A program made the translations under genes and the position numbers. This document shows positions 21,180 to 32,748 of a stretch of DNA of 64,000 bases, one piece after another. Below the pieces are notes generated by a model. It saw only the letters and a list, made by a program, of their open reading frames with translations. It made no database searches and was not told the DNA's origin. This DNA is from Isoetes taiwanensis. Taxonomy: Eukaryota; Streptophyta; Lycopodiopsida; Isoetales; Isoetaceae. Position 1 is the stretch's first letter. Every line of letters starts with the position of its first letter. Location: assembly GCA_021234155.1 (NCBI GenBank), contig JAJEKV010000011.1, positions 17,128,677 to 17,192,676 of the forward strand. Direction: 5' to 3'.

Positions 21180-22374
21180 ATAAAGATTTTGTGTTTTGCA
21201 TTTCATCGATCTATTTTTTATTGATATGCTTAACTTCTTCTACGGGTGATATTTTGAGCATAAGTTTTGGATCTGTCTTTCTAAATTTTTGTTCTTAGAG
21301 GTAGATTTAACTGCCCTCTACATTCCTTATAAAGCATTGTTTTCTCTACTCATCTATAAATGCAAAGGTAATACATTGAGGATACTGTCATTAGACAATT
21401 TCAATAATAAAAATAAGCACAAAAGCAAATAATGTCCATTCTTGCAAATATCAACATGTGATGTTGTCGAAGTTGTATATGACATTAAAGGCCGAGTAAA
21501 AACACGTGCCAGAACATTAGCCCGGCAACGCCGAGCACACGTTTACTAGTGTTTATTAGGAAGCTAGTTCCTACTAGACATGTCTGCAGCAATGGCATTT
21601 GTCTGAATTGGGTAAAATGGTACGTGTGAAAGGGGTTCTACGACAATCCAGTCTAGACATTATACAACCAAAGTAAAAGGTGATGATATATGTATTAATA
21701 AAACTCTCAGTAAAGACATCTAAAACCGAACAGAATCTTAACTAAAAAGCCTAGAGATTAAAGGTCAAGTGAGTCTCAACTAAAAAGCCTAGAGATTACA
21801 GGTCAAGTCTCGCCATAACCCATAACTCATCCCAAATGTACATCCGTCCATCCTCTAGTGGTATATTATAGGAAGCAAAATTATGAATTTGGATTTCGAT
21901 ACCGATAGAATGTAGTGTAAGAAAGGTTGCAATGACTAAGGCACTCCAAGATCACCCTAATGTGGCCATGCCCTTATTTCACATAATGGCCTATGCAAGC
22001 ACATTATCTGAAACTTATTAGACGAGCAACGCAAGACTATTGCAAATAAATCAACTAACACAAACAAGGAATAAACTAAACCCATTACTGTTATTTAACT
22101 TACTATTGTAATAATAGACGATCCTAACTCATTATTATATTGTTTATACTCATTCTTTCATTTAGAAGCCGGCGGAAGAAGATTTTTCCCTAAGGTGTCG
22201 GATTCTTTTCTAAGATTGTCCTTTAAAGCATGCCTACTCATTTAAAGTATGAAGGAATCAAATACGCTACACTCAAACGTCACCCTTGAAAATTCCTAGT
22301 GTATTATCCAAGAATGAGACTGCCTACTCCACAACAACCAAATAAATAATGCAACGGTCCCAATCAGTGCAGGA
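21180..22374. other. Upstream region of the glucanase gene, no gene seen
   Basis: This AT-rich stretch holds no frame with coding character. It contains a local tandem duplication at 21737-21808 and is the presumed promoter region of the GH17 gene, but no TATA box at a convincing distance could be singled out. Confidence 0.4.
21737..21808. repeat. Two-copy tandem repeat of about 38 bp
   Basis: The phrase CTAAAAAGCCTAGAGATTA with AGGTCAAGT occurs twice in tandem, separated by GAGTCTCAA, with one A/C difference. This is a simple recent duplication upstream of the glucanase gene. Confidence 0.7.
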
Positions 22375-23906
22375 ATGGCTTCTAAAATATTGCCAATTCT
22401 GCTTTATGGGTTGATCTATTTTACAGGTACCTATATCATAACCATAGAAGGCTTTTCCAATGAAGCCTAACGTTTTTATGTATGAATGATCTAAACTCAA
22501 GATGAAATTTTTATGTGGCAGGTGCAGGAGCAATAGGTGTGAACTATGGAAGAGTAGCAGATAATCTGCCAACACCACAGCAGGCAGTCCAATTACTTAA
22601 AACAACCTCCTTCACAAAAATAAAGCTTTATGATGCTGACCCTTCTGTTCTGAAAGCTCTTGCAAATACCTCTTTTGAAGTGATTGCTGGATTTCCTAAT
22701 GAGCTCATAACACTTGTAGCCAGAAAGCAGAGACCTGCACTATATTGGATCAAGCAAAATATACTCTCTCACCTTCCAGCAACAAAAATCATAGCAATAT
22801 CTGTTGGAAATGAAATAAGCTCTTTCCAAAATCTGGCTCCTTATCTTGTCCCTGCTATGCAAAACCTTCATAAGGCTTTGGTGGCATTCAATCTGCACCA
22901 AAAAATAAAGCTTTCTTCTCCCCTTCCTCTTAGTGTGCTATCTAATTCATTTCCCCCTTCAGCTGGAGCCTTCAGGCCTGATCTTTCTTCTGATTTTCTG
23001 CATCCTTTGCTAAATTTATTAGCAGAAACAAATTCCTTCTTGATGGTAAATGCTTACCCTTATTTTGCACACAGATCTGATCCCTCTAGTATCTCACTAG
23101 ACTATGCTCTATTCAGGTCCAATCCTGGGGTTAAGGATTCCAAGACGGGCCTGATGTACTATAATCTTTTTGACGCACAAGTAGATGCAATCTATTCGGC
23201 CATGGCAGAATTAGGTCATCACAATCTGCCAATTATTGTTACAGAAACAGGATGGCCTGCAGCAGGGGATTCATCAGAAACTGGAGCAAGTGTAGAAAAC
23301 GCTGCATCATATAACACCAATCTTTTGAAACACATAAGAATGAATTCTGGCACACCTTTAAAACCAAATCTAAAAATTGAAGCCTACATATTTGCTCTGT
23401 TCGATGAAGATTTAAAACCAGGACCAACATCAGAACGAAATTTTGGCTTATTTTACCATGATCAAGTTCCTGTGTATGACATTGGAGTGCAAAGAAAAGA
23501 AAATGAACATGGATCTGAGGCTGGAAGCTCCAGTCCGGGTACCTGGTGTGTAGCAAAATCAGGCGTAAGTCAGAATAATCTGCAAGCTGCTTTGGATTAT
23601 GCTTGCGGTCCAGGGGGTGCAGATTGCGCTCCAATTCAAGCTGGCGGATCATGTTTCGTGCCTGATACGTTACAAGCACATGCTTCGTATGCCTTCAACA
23701 GCTACTTTCAAAAAAACAAAGGAAAAGGAGGAAACTGTGATTTCGCCGGAAGTGCCATAGCCATTCATACTAATCCTAGTAAGCTCAAAATCCATAACGT
23801 TGACCTAAATTATGAGATTAGGGTTTTCATTCATATACATTTAACTCTTTTTTTTTTTTTTTTGGAAGGTTCGGGACAATGCTCTTACCCTTTAGCCTTA
23901 AGTTAG
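22375..23906 (+). CDS. Glucan endo-1,3-beta-glucosidase (GH17) with X8/CBM43 domain, three exons
   Basis: Exons are 22375-22426, 22522-23778 and 23869-23906, giving 448 residues. Exon 1 encodes a short hydrophobic signal sequence (MASKILPILLYGLIYF) and splits a Gly codon; GT-AG introns join it to AGAIGVNYGRVADNLPTP, the usual N-terminus of plant beta-1,3-glucanases. The GH17 barrel runs to about residue 340. SVGNE gives the acid/base Glu (about 115) and VTETGWP the nucleophile Glu (about 259). The X8 (CBM43) domain starts at TWCVAKSG (about 359), with PGGADCAPIQAGGSCF and ASYAFNSYFQKN. The second intron (23779-23868, GTAAGC to AAG) restores the final X8 cysteine in SGQCSYP, the expected end of the fold; reading through it would add 30 odd residues. 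The secreted enzyme would hydrolyse callose in the cell wall or at plasmodesmata. There is no C-terminal hydrophobic tail for a GPI anchor. The frame is intact, so this is probably a working gene. Confidence 0.92.
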
Positions 23907-23990
23907 CAAAACAAAACTTTTAAACCATCATACTACTTAGCCTAGTGCTATTGAGATTGATTCGAACGCATTTTTGTCTACAAAGAAAGC
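23907..23990. other. 3' flank of the glucanase gene
   Basis: A short AT-rich stretch follows the stop codon. No clear AATAAA signal was found before the retrotransposon fragment that starts near 23.99 kb. Confidence 0.3.
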
Positions 23991-24378
23991 ATTTCCCTTT
24001 GAGCATTGCAGACAAAAAAGACATTCTTCCATTTGTGCAAGGCATGGCTACTGTGGCTCATATGGAAGCGGCGACGCATAAAGGTCTTCAGGAATGAAGA
24101 GGTGCAACCTGGGGCTTTGATCCCTCAGTTAAGGTACAAATTATAACTTTCCTACTTGGCATCCCCTCGGAAAGAGCAGTTTAAAGCAGCTATCTGGGAG
24201 AGGACCCTCCTCATTGTAGACAGTAATGGCAGGTTTGTTTCCTGAGTCGTAGTTAGGTCTACGTACAGTTCGGGCTCTCGCTCGAGCATGGTTGCTTGGG
24301 TAGGAGTACCCCTGTATCACTCTTCTTGTATTTACTCCGTGATTAATATTAAGTAATTTGATCCTTCAAACAAAAAAA
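23990..24378 (+). mobile_element. 3' fragment of a LINE with worn zinc-binding end
   Basis: The + strand reads FHLCKAWLLWLIWKRRRIKV followed by FRNEEVQPGALIPQLRYKL, which resembles the WxIWKxRNxxxF ending of the zf-RVT region of plant LINE ORF2. An untranslated stretch ends with an A-rich tail (AAACAAAAAAAGG) at 24367-24379. It is a 5'-truncated remnant in the downstream flank of the glucanase gene. No clear target-site duplication was seen. Confidence 0.5.
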
Positions 24379-24379
24379 G

Positions 24380-25262
24380 GGGACATTCTTCCCAATCAAT
24401 GAAACTTAAAGTAAATATGATTTTAGATGGATGTCATTCATTTGAAAATACTAATGGGGATGTCTTTAAGTGCAAACATAAGTGGCTCACCCCAAGTGTT
24501 CTAACAATTTTAAGATGTTTCGAGGCACACATTTCTAGATCCAAATCGGATGTAATATGATGAAATTTATACCTCCTTTTGAAATTTTGTTGCATCTCAT
24601 GAAATAATGTAATTCAAGTACTACCATAAGAGATACTAGAAACGTGTGCGCCCAATGATGCCGAAGGACATTAACCATGGACCATGGGAAGTGCATATAC
24701 ATAATGGAGTCGTAGGTGGAATAAAGAGTTGTAAATGTAATCCTAAGTCACTATCATGGCATGACCATTTAATAATCTGCGTTGCTCTTCTATTCTATTC
24801 TTCATAAGCAACCAATTCAAACAATAAAAGACATGAAGTATTCTTACTTGATAAAGTAAATCATTCTAAAGCTTATAAATATGCTGCATGCAAAAGGATT
24901 TGACAATCAGATGCTTCTCTAGAGTGGCATCATTTAATCCAACTCTTTTCACAGGCATAAACTGAAATGTACAAAATATATCTACATTTCTACATGGAGA
25001 TAATAAAGGGATCTGGCGCATACTTTACCACAAAAGACAAATTTGCAGATGCTAAACCTGAAGAGCTCTGAGAAGCAGTTGTTCTGGCCCTCTGTGCTCT
25101 TGAAGGCAAATGTATATACCATGGTGTTTTTTTTTCAAATATAATTTGTGCAAGAATGTGTTCAGCTTCAACTGGAAATAGAATCATTCAACTTGTTATA
25201 GAGATATAATGCATTATCAAATTGAAATATTTCCTGTCAAATTGTTATGATAAGTCCAACAC
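24380..25262. other. Intergenic sequence, nothing recognised
   Basis: No frame, repeat or terminal structure stands out in these AT-rich 0.9 kb. Confidence 0.4.
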
Positions 25263-25331
25263 AGATAAGATAAGATAAGATAAGATAAGATAAGATAAGA
25301 TAAGATAAGATAAGATAAGATAAGATAAGAT
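25263..25331. repeat. Pentanucleotide microsatellite (AGATA)n
   Basis: About fourteen copies of AGATA run without interruption. On the - strand it reads (TATCT)n and directly follows a retrotransposon-like 3' terminus at 25332-25372, so it looks like the simple-repeat tail of a non-LTR element and not an independent microsatellite. Confidence 0.9.
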
Positions 25332-25420
25332 GAATTTTTACGTCCACGAGAACCCAACGGGTTATGGGACGGCACATGCACGGGCAACAACCCATCTAAA
25401 ACCTGGGGACTAGGCCCTAT
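25332..25420 (-). mobile_element. 3' terminus of a non-LTR element (GTGGACG-type end)
   Basis: On the - strand the block CCCATAACCCGTTGGGTTCT, CGTGGACGTAAAAATT, then a (TATCT)n tail matches the termini at 36089-36125, 38869-38935 and 26734-26755. Only the last hundred or so bases of the element are present, so it is strongly 5'-truncated. Confidence 0.55.
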
Positions 25421-25989
25421 CACCAAACACAATAACCAAATATTAAAAGACTACCAAGAAGAAGAAACCATTTACCTTGGCTAATTCCGTAGAGGTATCA
25501 CCTTGCAGGTGGTTGTTCTCAAGACACAATCTACTCTGAATGCGTGGGTTTGTAAAATTGTAAGCATATTGACAATGATGGATAGTCAAGATACATTTTG
25601 TCCTTCAAAGATGCATAACTTCATTAAAACAAACCTAAATCTAACATCTTCATTTCAAGATCAAGGCACTTCTCATATCATTTTCTAGACAGCATAGATA
25701 TCCTTGCTTCACTTACCATGGTCAAAATATGGAGTGGTGCAAACATATAGAATACTTTATAGTGACTCCACCACCATATTTGGACACATGTATACAACAA
25801 TGAGTAATGACGGGTTGGGAAGCTCTATATGCCATGTAGAACAATTGCCACAAAGCATAGCTCTATGACTAATCTCACCAGGCACACTTGCTCAGGGTTT
25901 TAGACGAACCGGTTCTTCTATATGGAATGGAAGTAGGGAGATAGTGATATCAATTGCCACTTGGGAAGATTTGGAACGTGCCCCAACAT

Positions 25990-26757
25990 TTTTTTTTTTT
26001 TTTTTTTTTTTTTTTACTCGAGCCTACAAAAGACAAGGTTCTTGTCAGAAGGTGGTAAACATAGGAGACACCCGACTTCTCAACCTCGCCTACACAATGG
26101 CCATAGGTTCACGGCATCTTAAAGGTTGCTGGAAAGAAAAATGTGCAGGTTAGTTCTTCAAATTGAATGTGCAGGAACATGGATGTATACGGGTGCAAAA
26201 TAATGAAGATCGCATTCGCTTGAAGTAGTATCGATACATGCTTTCTTGGTAAGCTTTTAGATGTAAGTGCTTTGAAAATGGTCAAGACAGCACACTACGA
26301 AAGCTAGATTAATCCCGCACTTGCACGTGATCCACAGCAGTACCTGCTATTACATTTATCTATGAACAAACATAGAACAATTGCATCCATTCGCACTGGT
26401 GCATGCTGCCTCATAATTGAAATCAGTAGTTGGGCCCATTGGCAGGGAGAAAAAAACAGGTTATATTAATATTGCGAAGAGGGGGACCATTGAAGATGAA
26501 TGTCACAATCTTCTGCTTCCAGTAATGGCACTACCATCCTATATCTTGGAGATTCTCAGCGGGCGAGCTTAAAGATGCCATGCCTCAATATATTGATATG
26601 TACAATGTACAATTTATCAGCAAGCTTATTACTGCAAGGTTTTTTCCTCGAAAATCATTCGAGGCAACAGTTTTTTAATCCTACAATAATGAGTTTCTTG
26701 GGCTCTTTCTTGTATTAGATCATTTAAACTTTTTGGTCTTGGTGGATGATAAAAGTC
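25990..26757 (+). mobile_element. 5'-truncated non-LTR element with C-terminal coding remnant
   Basis: After a run of about 26 T residues the + strand reads VVNIGDTRLLNLAYTMAI and SRHLKGCWKEKCAG. This aligns with HHMDDVRYPVLALAMA and QRLKRCWKEHCTTW of the relic at 36244-36875. The block ends at 26734-26755 with GGTCTTGGTGGATGATAAAA, the same type of 3' terminus as the other members. The coding part between them is lost. Confidence 0.5.
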
Positions 26758-26759
26758 AA

Positions 26760-27504
26760 TCCAATTAAATTGAATTCAATTGCAAAACATCATGACTACT
26801 GCATATGCCTAGAAAGGCCAAATCTCAGCCCCTAGATGCATAAAAGGAATTGAGTAACTTTTATCGTCAATGGAAACCATGAGGTTTATGGAACCCAATC
26901 GAAGAAAATGCACAACAAGGCCATTACTATTTACTACATAGTAAGGGTTAAGAAACCCACGGCCCAATGGAATATCAAGAAGAAAATTGTATAGTAATAG
27001 ACTCACTAATTATAAATACATCTGTACATTTGTCATATCAATATGATGGCGCATGACTTATTTCATCTCGCTTGTCGAGAACCTCCAGGATATAGGATGA
27101 CAATGCCATTACTGTAGGCATCTGCATGAATACATGTAACGATTGATTAGGTATAATCAAGCAGATATATTGTGCTCGAGTACTCACGAATGCTGGGCAA
27201 ATATGAAGAGTATAGTATTTATCTTTAGTGGCTCCCAGCTGACAACATTGACATACCCTGTTTTGAGGCTCCTCACAATCCCATCTACATGTTTCATTTT
27301 CGAGGCACTAGTGCATCATGTTTCTTGGAGCTTGACTCTGAGAGTTGGAGACAAAAAAGGCTTTTTGGACCCGCTCCAAATTTCCTAAGTGGCAAGGGAT
27401 ATCATTGGCCCCCATAGTTCCATTCCATATAAAAGATCTTGAATCCATCAAAACTCTGAATAAGTGTATCTGATGGGACTAAAACTCCACTTTGTGTGCC
27501 TTTT
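26760..27504. other. Intergenic sequence, nothing recognised
   Basis: AT-rich sequence without a supported gene. It borders the left end of duplication copy B. Confidence 0.4.
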
Positions 27505-27589
27505 AAACTCCCTTCACTCGTTATTGGATAGTATATGATGGTAGTGAGCTCGACTTTAACGTATTTGTATATTTGTATTGCCTCTACGT

Positions 27590-29420
27590 TTTGACTCTAA
27601 GAAGCATGATAGAAGAGTATCTTGTTCTTTGCCAAGTTGACTTGCATTTTAGTGTCCGAACAGAAAGTGCTCAGTGCATCCAGATGCTGCTGCATACTTG
27701 CGAGGATATGAGCTAAGAGGTCCTCCTCATCAATATATATCAACTGCTTAATTATGTAATTAGCAAGGTGAGTCCCTCCCCCTCCATGCTGGGTAAGCAA
27801 ATCCTCAAGTTGATCAATATCCAATCCTACTAGTACGGGAGGCAATGGACATCCCTTGCACACTCGAATAATACAGTTGATAGGGTAGCATGATGGAGGC
27901 ATTCTTGCCATAACTGTTTCATGCAGCTTGTATACTGTATTTCACAGTTCTTATAGGACGGCCAGCTACGATAATCTTTTCCACAACTCTCTGGGATAGT
28001 GATGAAGCCTTTGCAAGATCCACGAAGCAGCAGTATAGATCTTGTCATTTATTTCTATTGTCCTCTAGTAGAGTGCGCAACATAAAAATGTGATCAATCG
28101 TATTGCATCTAAAACATGCATGTCCAAGTGCACATACCCCTGTCTCCTCTGCCCATGATGTCAATTGTTGTTCAAGAATTTTTGGCGAGCAGTTTTACCA
28201 ACAAAAATTTGATCAAAATTGTGAGGTGGTTGGTGGGGCAATGTCGATCCCCTGCTTTATATATTGAAACTATTTTATTGACTATCCTTGCATAGGGAAG
28301 CCTTCATAGAGGGCCCTATCAACAGTCTAGTCAGGATGGGGAGAACTTAAGGTCTAGCCCACTTCAATAGTTTTGCCTGCATGCCATCTAGATATGCTGC
28401 CTTGCCATTTGCGAGGCATTGCAAGGCCCAGATGACATCTGCCTCCGTTATAGCCAATGAGGGACCAGTCTATGCTAGCATTGTATGGCGGACCATGGTA
28501 GAATCATAAAGCTGCATCAAATGCTGCACTCACTGGTTTAAAGAGATATTGCCAAGAGGCTGCATAGGATTGTGTAATACTCTCCTGCAAAATGTTCTAG
28601 GTGTCCATCATGAAACTAAAACATTTTTCATTGATGTTCTGCAATGCAACGTAGCATTTTGCCTTTGATAAAAGCTCAGTACTGCTTGATTGCTTTTAAT
28701 TGAAGAGCAAAATCTATTAACAATCTGAGTTGCCATTTAAGATCCTTGCATTCATCGTCAAACCATTTATTTTGAGGGAAGTTGGATATATGTGATGGTC
28801 TGTTGGTATGTAAGCCTCGATTCTATCATCAAACCATTTGTTTTTAGGGAAGATAGATGTGGGTGATGCTCTGTTAGACCTCTATTTTATCATGGTCCAA
28901 ACGAAGTTGAGGCACATGAGGTGGCTTGACACTGCATCTGTAATGGTTGCCAATCTACTGTGATGAAAACGGATTGATGATCCAAATTCATTTTTTTCAT
29001 CCCCACTGTGTGTGCCCACGATACTACACTTTAACTATTGCGCCTCAACCAACTGGCAAAGCCATCTAGACGTTGACTTATAACCCTCTATATGATATTG
29101 TTTGAAGCCGTCTTCCCATGATTTAATGGAGCGGTTCCACATGGATTCCTAGCCATATCAACCCACCTGCATATGTGTGAGAAGATGTATATTTTGCTCA
29201 ACCAAGCACATCATCCACCTCGCTAGATTCCCTACCTCAATTCTCCCAATGACAAGTATAGGAGGAGGAGGATAGTGATTGTGCAAGGCCATTACAAATA
29301 ATCAAGTCAAAGAGGTTGCACATCTGAAGCAATTGTCTTCTGAAGTAGAATGTCTGCATCTGCTGATGTGCATGGACAAAGATCCTTTGTAGTTTGGAGT
29401 TGTTTGAAACAAAAGTTGTG
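27590..29420 (-). mobile_element. Non-LTR reverse transcriptase remnant, copy B
   Basis: This is the counterpart of 4510-6250. The longest frame (27911-27597) has CKGCPLPPVLVGLDIDQLED, and the frame above it (28048-27830) has TRSILLLRGSCKGF. The NTIDHIF and WFDDECKDLKWQLRLL blocks are also present. Relative to copy A there is an extra insert with AACTGTTTCATGCAGCTTG near 27910 and many substitutions. Both copies are beyond repair as coding units. Confidence 0.65.
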
Positions 29421-30723
29421 TACTTATTTTTTATTTGCATGTCTATGAATTTGCAAATGCACTGATGGCAATAGTAGTTCTAATATGTAGCATTATAACA
29501 GGGGGTTTTCCTTTCTGTTTTTGTACTGTTTTCTCTAAGGTTTTCATATGATTTGGTGGCCGTATTCATCAAGGTGTACTAAATAGTATTTCTAGAGTGC
29601 ACCCTTTTGTCAGCCGTTGATTTTAGGAAATGGGGCAAATCCTATGGTGGAGGCTTCTTTATTTTTGGTCCTCCCATTATTTTTAGGGTTTTTAGCCAAC
29701 ACAAGGAACATGGAACCTCCTTTTTGGCAAGGGGGCTTTTAGGAAATCGTACAAAGGGTTTGATCGGCACACCTTCCCGTTGATTCTTCATTGTGAGCTA
29801 TGCTAGAAAACATAGTCTTTGGATATGAATTTTGGTCCAGTTGAAACAAAACATTTCGGCAAACAAAATTTTTATGTTATGAAGATTGTATCTCCCAGCG
29901 GACCTTCTATTCTCTCTTCTGTCGAAGTTGCCTGCCTTGAAATTTTGCCCTGTCAAGGGCAATCACAGGAGGTCGGAATAGACAAGAGGTAAGGGATTTA
30001 AATTGTCATGCAAGTTTTGAGAGCGGAGTTGGTGCTACAGAGAAGAATTTGTCACGAAAGTTTTGAGAAATGTAGTATTTCTCATAAAGATTATACGAAT
30101 GAAAATCTGGGCCGGATGTCTGAATCTATTTTAAGTTCGGCTGATCGAGAAGCTTTTGTGTCGGATATCATGAACACACAAAGAAGTTATCATCTGTACC
30201 AATCCCCGGAATCCTAACGATGGCTTTTTCCGAGAAGGAGCTATTTCCACCGAGGAGCTAGCGGCAAGCTAATCGGTAAAGGCATGCAAAATTTAGGTCA
30301 TCCGTGTTATTGAAAAACCAAGGCCAACAATGCGGATGCATGTTTGGACAATGCGGATGCATATTTTGCCATCGGCTTTATCTTGTATGGATCTATTTGC
30401 GTCTTCAATTTAGATGCGTGCGCTATAGTAATTCATATCGATTCTGTGGATGCTGCTTGTGTGTCAAGGCGTGAAGAAGCATAACAGGAAGCTTGGAGAG
30501 CAGATTGGCCATAGATGTTTCTTCATGGGCATACTATGCAAGAGATAAAGATAAGATGGAGTAGTTGCACGGTCAAGCTAGGTTATGGTTTCAACTTATC
30601 TTCCTTAATGAATGCATAGCGAGTGCATAGAAGATTTGCGGATGTCTTATCTCTTGATTTTGAAACCTATTGCTAGAGGTACTGAACGCTTGTTTGGTAC
30701 ATAACTTTTTCTTGGCAGATTTT

Positions 30724-30940
30724 ATGGCAAGGTTCTTTGATAAATGTCGAGCATACATGCTCGCCTTGCTCTTTATCTCATTTGGCTGATTGTATTCTCT
30801 TGCCAAATGCGGCACAAGTGTTAAGGATTCTATGGCAAGGTTACTGCATAAATGTCAGAGCATACATGCTCGCCTTGCTCTTTATCTCATTTGGCTGATT
30901 GTATTCTCTTGCCAAATGCGGCACAAGTGTTAAGGATTCT
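30724..30940. repeat. Tandem duplication, two units of about 108 bp
   Basis: Both units run from ATGGCAAGGTT to TTAAGGATTCT and share GAGCATACATGCTCGCC and TTGCCAAATGCGGCACAAGT; they differ only at a few bases near their start (TCTTTGATAAATGTC against ACTGCATAAATGTCA). The contained palindrome GAGCATACATGCTC is repeated with it. Confidence 0.85.
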
Positions 30941-30949
30941 ATGGATATT

Positions 30950-31470
30950 TGGAAGAGATCAGACTTGGAGCGAAACAATTCTGAGACATTTCTTGTCAAC
31001 AATGGGCTAGAGAGAGTTTGCTGTATATCACTTCTGAGACAATGTACAAGCTCATGGGAGGGATGATCATTTTTAAGTATGAAAGCGCACATTAGACAAA
31101 TGTTTTTGAACAGATGCTACCTGAAAGTAATAAGCACTCAGAAGTCAATACATGGGTTGATATTGCAGAGCTCTGTTGTCTGTGTCTGGCATCACAAAGC
31201 TGGAGACAAATGCAAAACAAGTTACTTAATTTCCTACATTCTCATCCAGTTTTATCATCACAAAACCAATTGTCACGTTACTTTGATGGATGGTGGGAAG
31301 AATCAAAGATCGCCTTGTGGCCTTAGCGATTCTAAATGGACGTTGAGCATGAAAGATGAAATTGAGAAATATTTGCTAGGTCATTTGAGATCAAAAGAGG
31401 GTTTGTGTTGGAATTTGCCACCAATCATTGCAGCTTTTGCTTTGAGACATGGCACATTAGCTTAACATTA
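30950..31470 (+). other. Exon-like frames of unknown origin inside the insert
   Basis: The + strand reads RSDLERNNSETFLVNNGLER, VCCISLLRQCTSSWEG, and in another frame MLPESNKHSEVNTWVDIAEL, CCLCLASQSWRQMQNKLLNF, LHSHPVLSSQNQLSRYFDGW. The composition is that of a real protein and the frame changes could mark lost introns or frameshifts. No family is recognised. A host-gene fragment carried into copy B is the simplest reading. Confidence 0.3.
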
Positions 31471-31713
31471 TATCAGGGAGATTGAGAAACATGCGATTGA
31501 GAAAGAAAGCTCAGGCCTGTGCTCGTGCCACTCATGTTGTAATAATACCCTATGTTGTAATACCTTATGAATGCTTTGCGGAAATAATTTGTTTGTCTTG
31601 ATGTTATTGTGGTTTTTAGTAATTAATATTTAGGCCCATAAAGTTTACCTATGTTTGCTTCTTTAGTTAGGGCCCGAAGGGCCCAAAAATTTTTTTAATA
31701 TAACAATCAACAC

Positions 31714-32131
31714 ACAACTACTATTAACATTATTAACACAAACCATTGCATTTAACACATTTAAATTAAAATCCCCTTAAACCCCTTTGGTTTGGGTGCC
31801 TATTCACACGGGGGTTCGAGGGCAAGCGAGAGCTCCAAAAACATATTTACAATACATGTACAAAATTAACACCATTAAGTACATTCTCTCAAACCTTATA
31901 GTATTTTGCAAACTTTAATATACAGTATACAAAAACTTGTACATGCATACCCCACAAACGAGGATCGCTATGTACGGTCCAGATCTTGGAATAAAGGGCA
32001 AATATGCCTATCCGACAGCTCTCGTTGCCCGGAGTAACCCCCCGTGTGAATAGGCACCCAAACCAAAGGGGGTTTAAGGGGGATTTTAATTTAAATGTGT
32101 TAAATGCAATGGTTTGTGTTAATAATGTTAA
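31714..32131. mobile_element. MITE with very long terminal inverted repeats
   Basis: The left arm (about 31716-31836) starts CTATTAACATTATTAACAC and the right arm (about 32012-32131) is its reverse complement, ending GTGTTAATAATGTTAATAG. The arms run for roughly 120 bp with few mismatches, including GGTGCCTATTCACACG and its complement. TA lies on each side, as for Tc1/mariner-type insertion, but the ends do not match the Stowaway consensus. The 175-bp centre has no coding capacity. Confidence 0.75.
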
Positions 32132-32600
32132 TAGTACCAAAACCTATAATGAAGCTTGTGTACAAGTCAACTTCAACATCAGATGTTTTAACATATTACT
32201 AAAAAGTCTTAAAATAGTTCATCCCTCATAACTATGAGGGTAGGTAGTATGCTACACAATTTAGGGAGTGCTTAAGCACTTTTTCCAAGGGGAGGATCAT
32301 AGTATCAGTAATATGCACTTGGGTATTTTTAAAATTAAGATCAAGTGTCGATGAAAAAGAAACTATAGATGGACCACTGTACGAAGGGGAATGCAGAATG
32401 GAAATCTGATATGTAGATCTTGGAGAAAGCTTTGCAATGATTGCTCCAGCAGATAATAAGGAGAAAGTGGATTTCTATATCTTGAAATCTATAAAACGTA
32501 AACACGTCTTTGAGAAGGCTTACAAAGATCCTTGGAGCCAAAAGTTTACAAGGAGGGCAGGGAAAAAATTAGTGGCTATTTCACGCTCAAATTATTCTAT
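32128..32600 (+). pseudogene. Captured exon-like fragment, copy B
   Basis: The + strand frame (about 32410-32590) reads ESFAMIAPADNKEKVDFYIL, KSIKRKHVFEKAYKDPWSQK, and matches the fragment at 6545-6810. Copy B has lost two bases in GATATGTAGATCTTGG relative to copy A, which breaks the DVGES part of the frame. Most other differences leave the frame open. The protein family is unknown. Confidence 0.4.
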
Positions 32601-32748
32601 TTTTAATGTACTTTATATTTAGGTCTTGAATTAGTGCAAAATAGCCAAATGCTAGAAGATTTTTTTATTTTCAAATAAAAAAATTTGGCCAAGCATAAAA
32701 AAGTACAGGTGGCAAAATTTGGAAAGTTCAGCAAAATGTTCGAAGCTT

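Larger units (their letters stand above)
29481..31713. other. Insert private to duplication copy B
   Basis: Copy A joins GGCAATAGTAGTTC directly to TACCAAAACCTA, while here 2.65 kb intervene. The first 2.2 kb hold no clear transposon ends. They contain a 108-bp tandem duplication (30724-30940) and exon-like frames at 30950-31330. The rest of the insert is the MITE at 31714-32131. Confidence 0.55.

Noticed and set aside
23779-23868. Reading the glucanase frame straight through to the stop without the second intron
   Set aside because: The in-frame extension is a Phe-rich translation of an intron with a T-run; GT-AG splicing restores the conserved final cysteine of the X8 domain.
25263-25331. 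Microsatellite as an isolated simple repeat
   Set aside because: It directly follows a retroelement terminus shared with other copies, so it is better explained as that element's tail.
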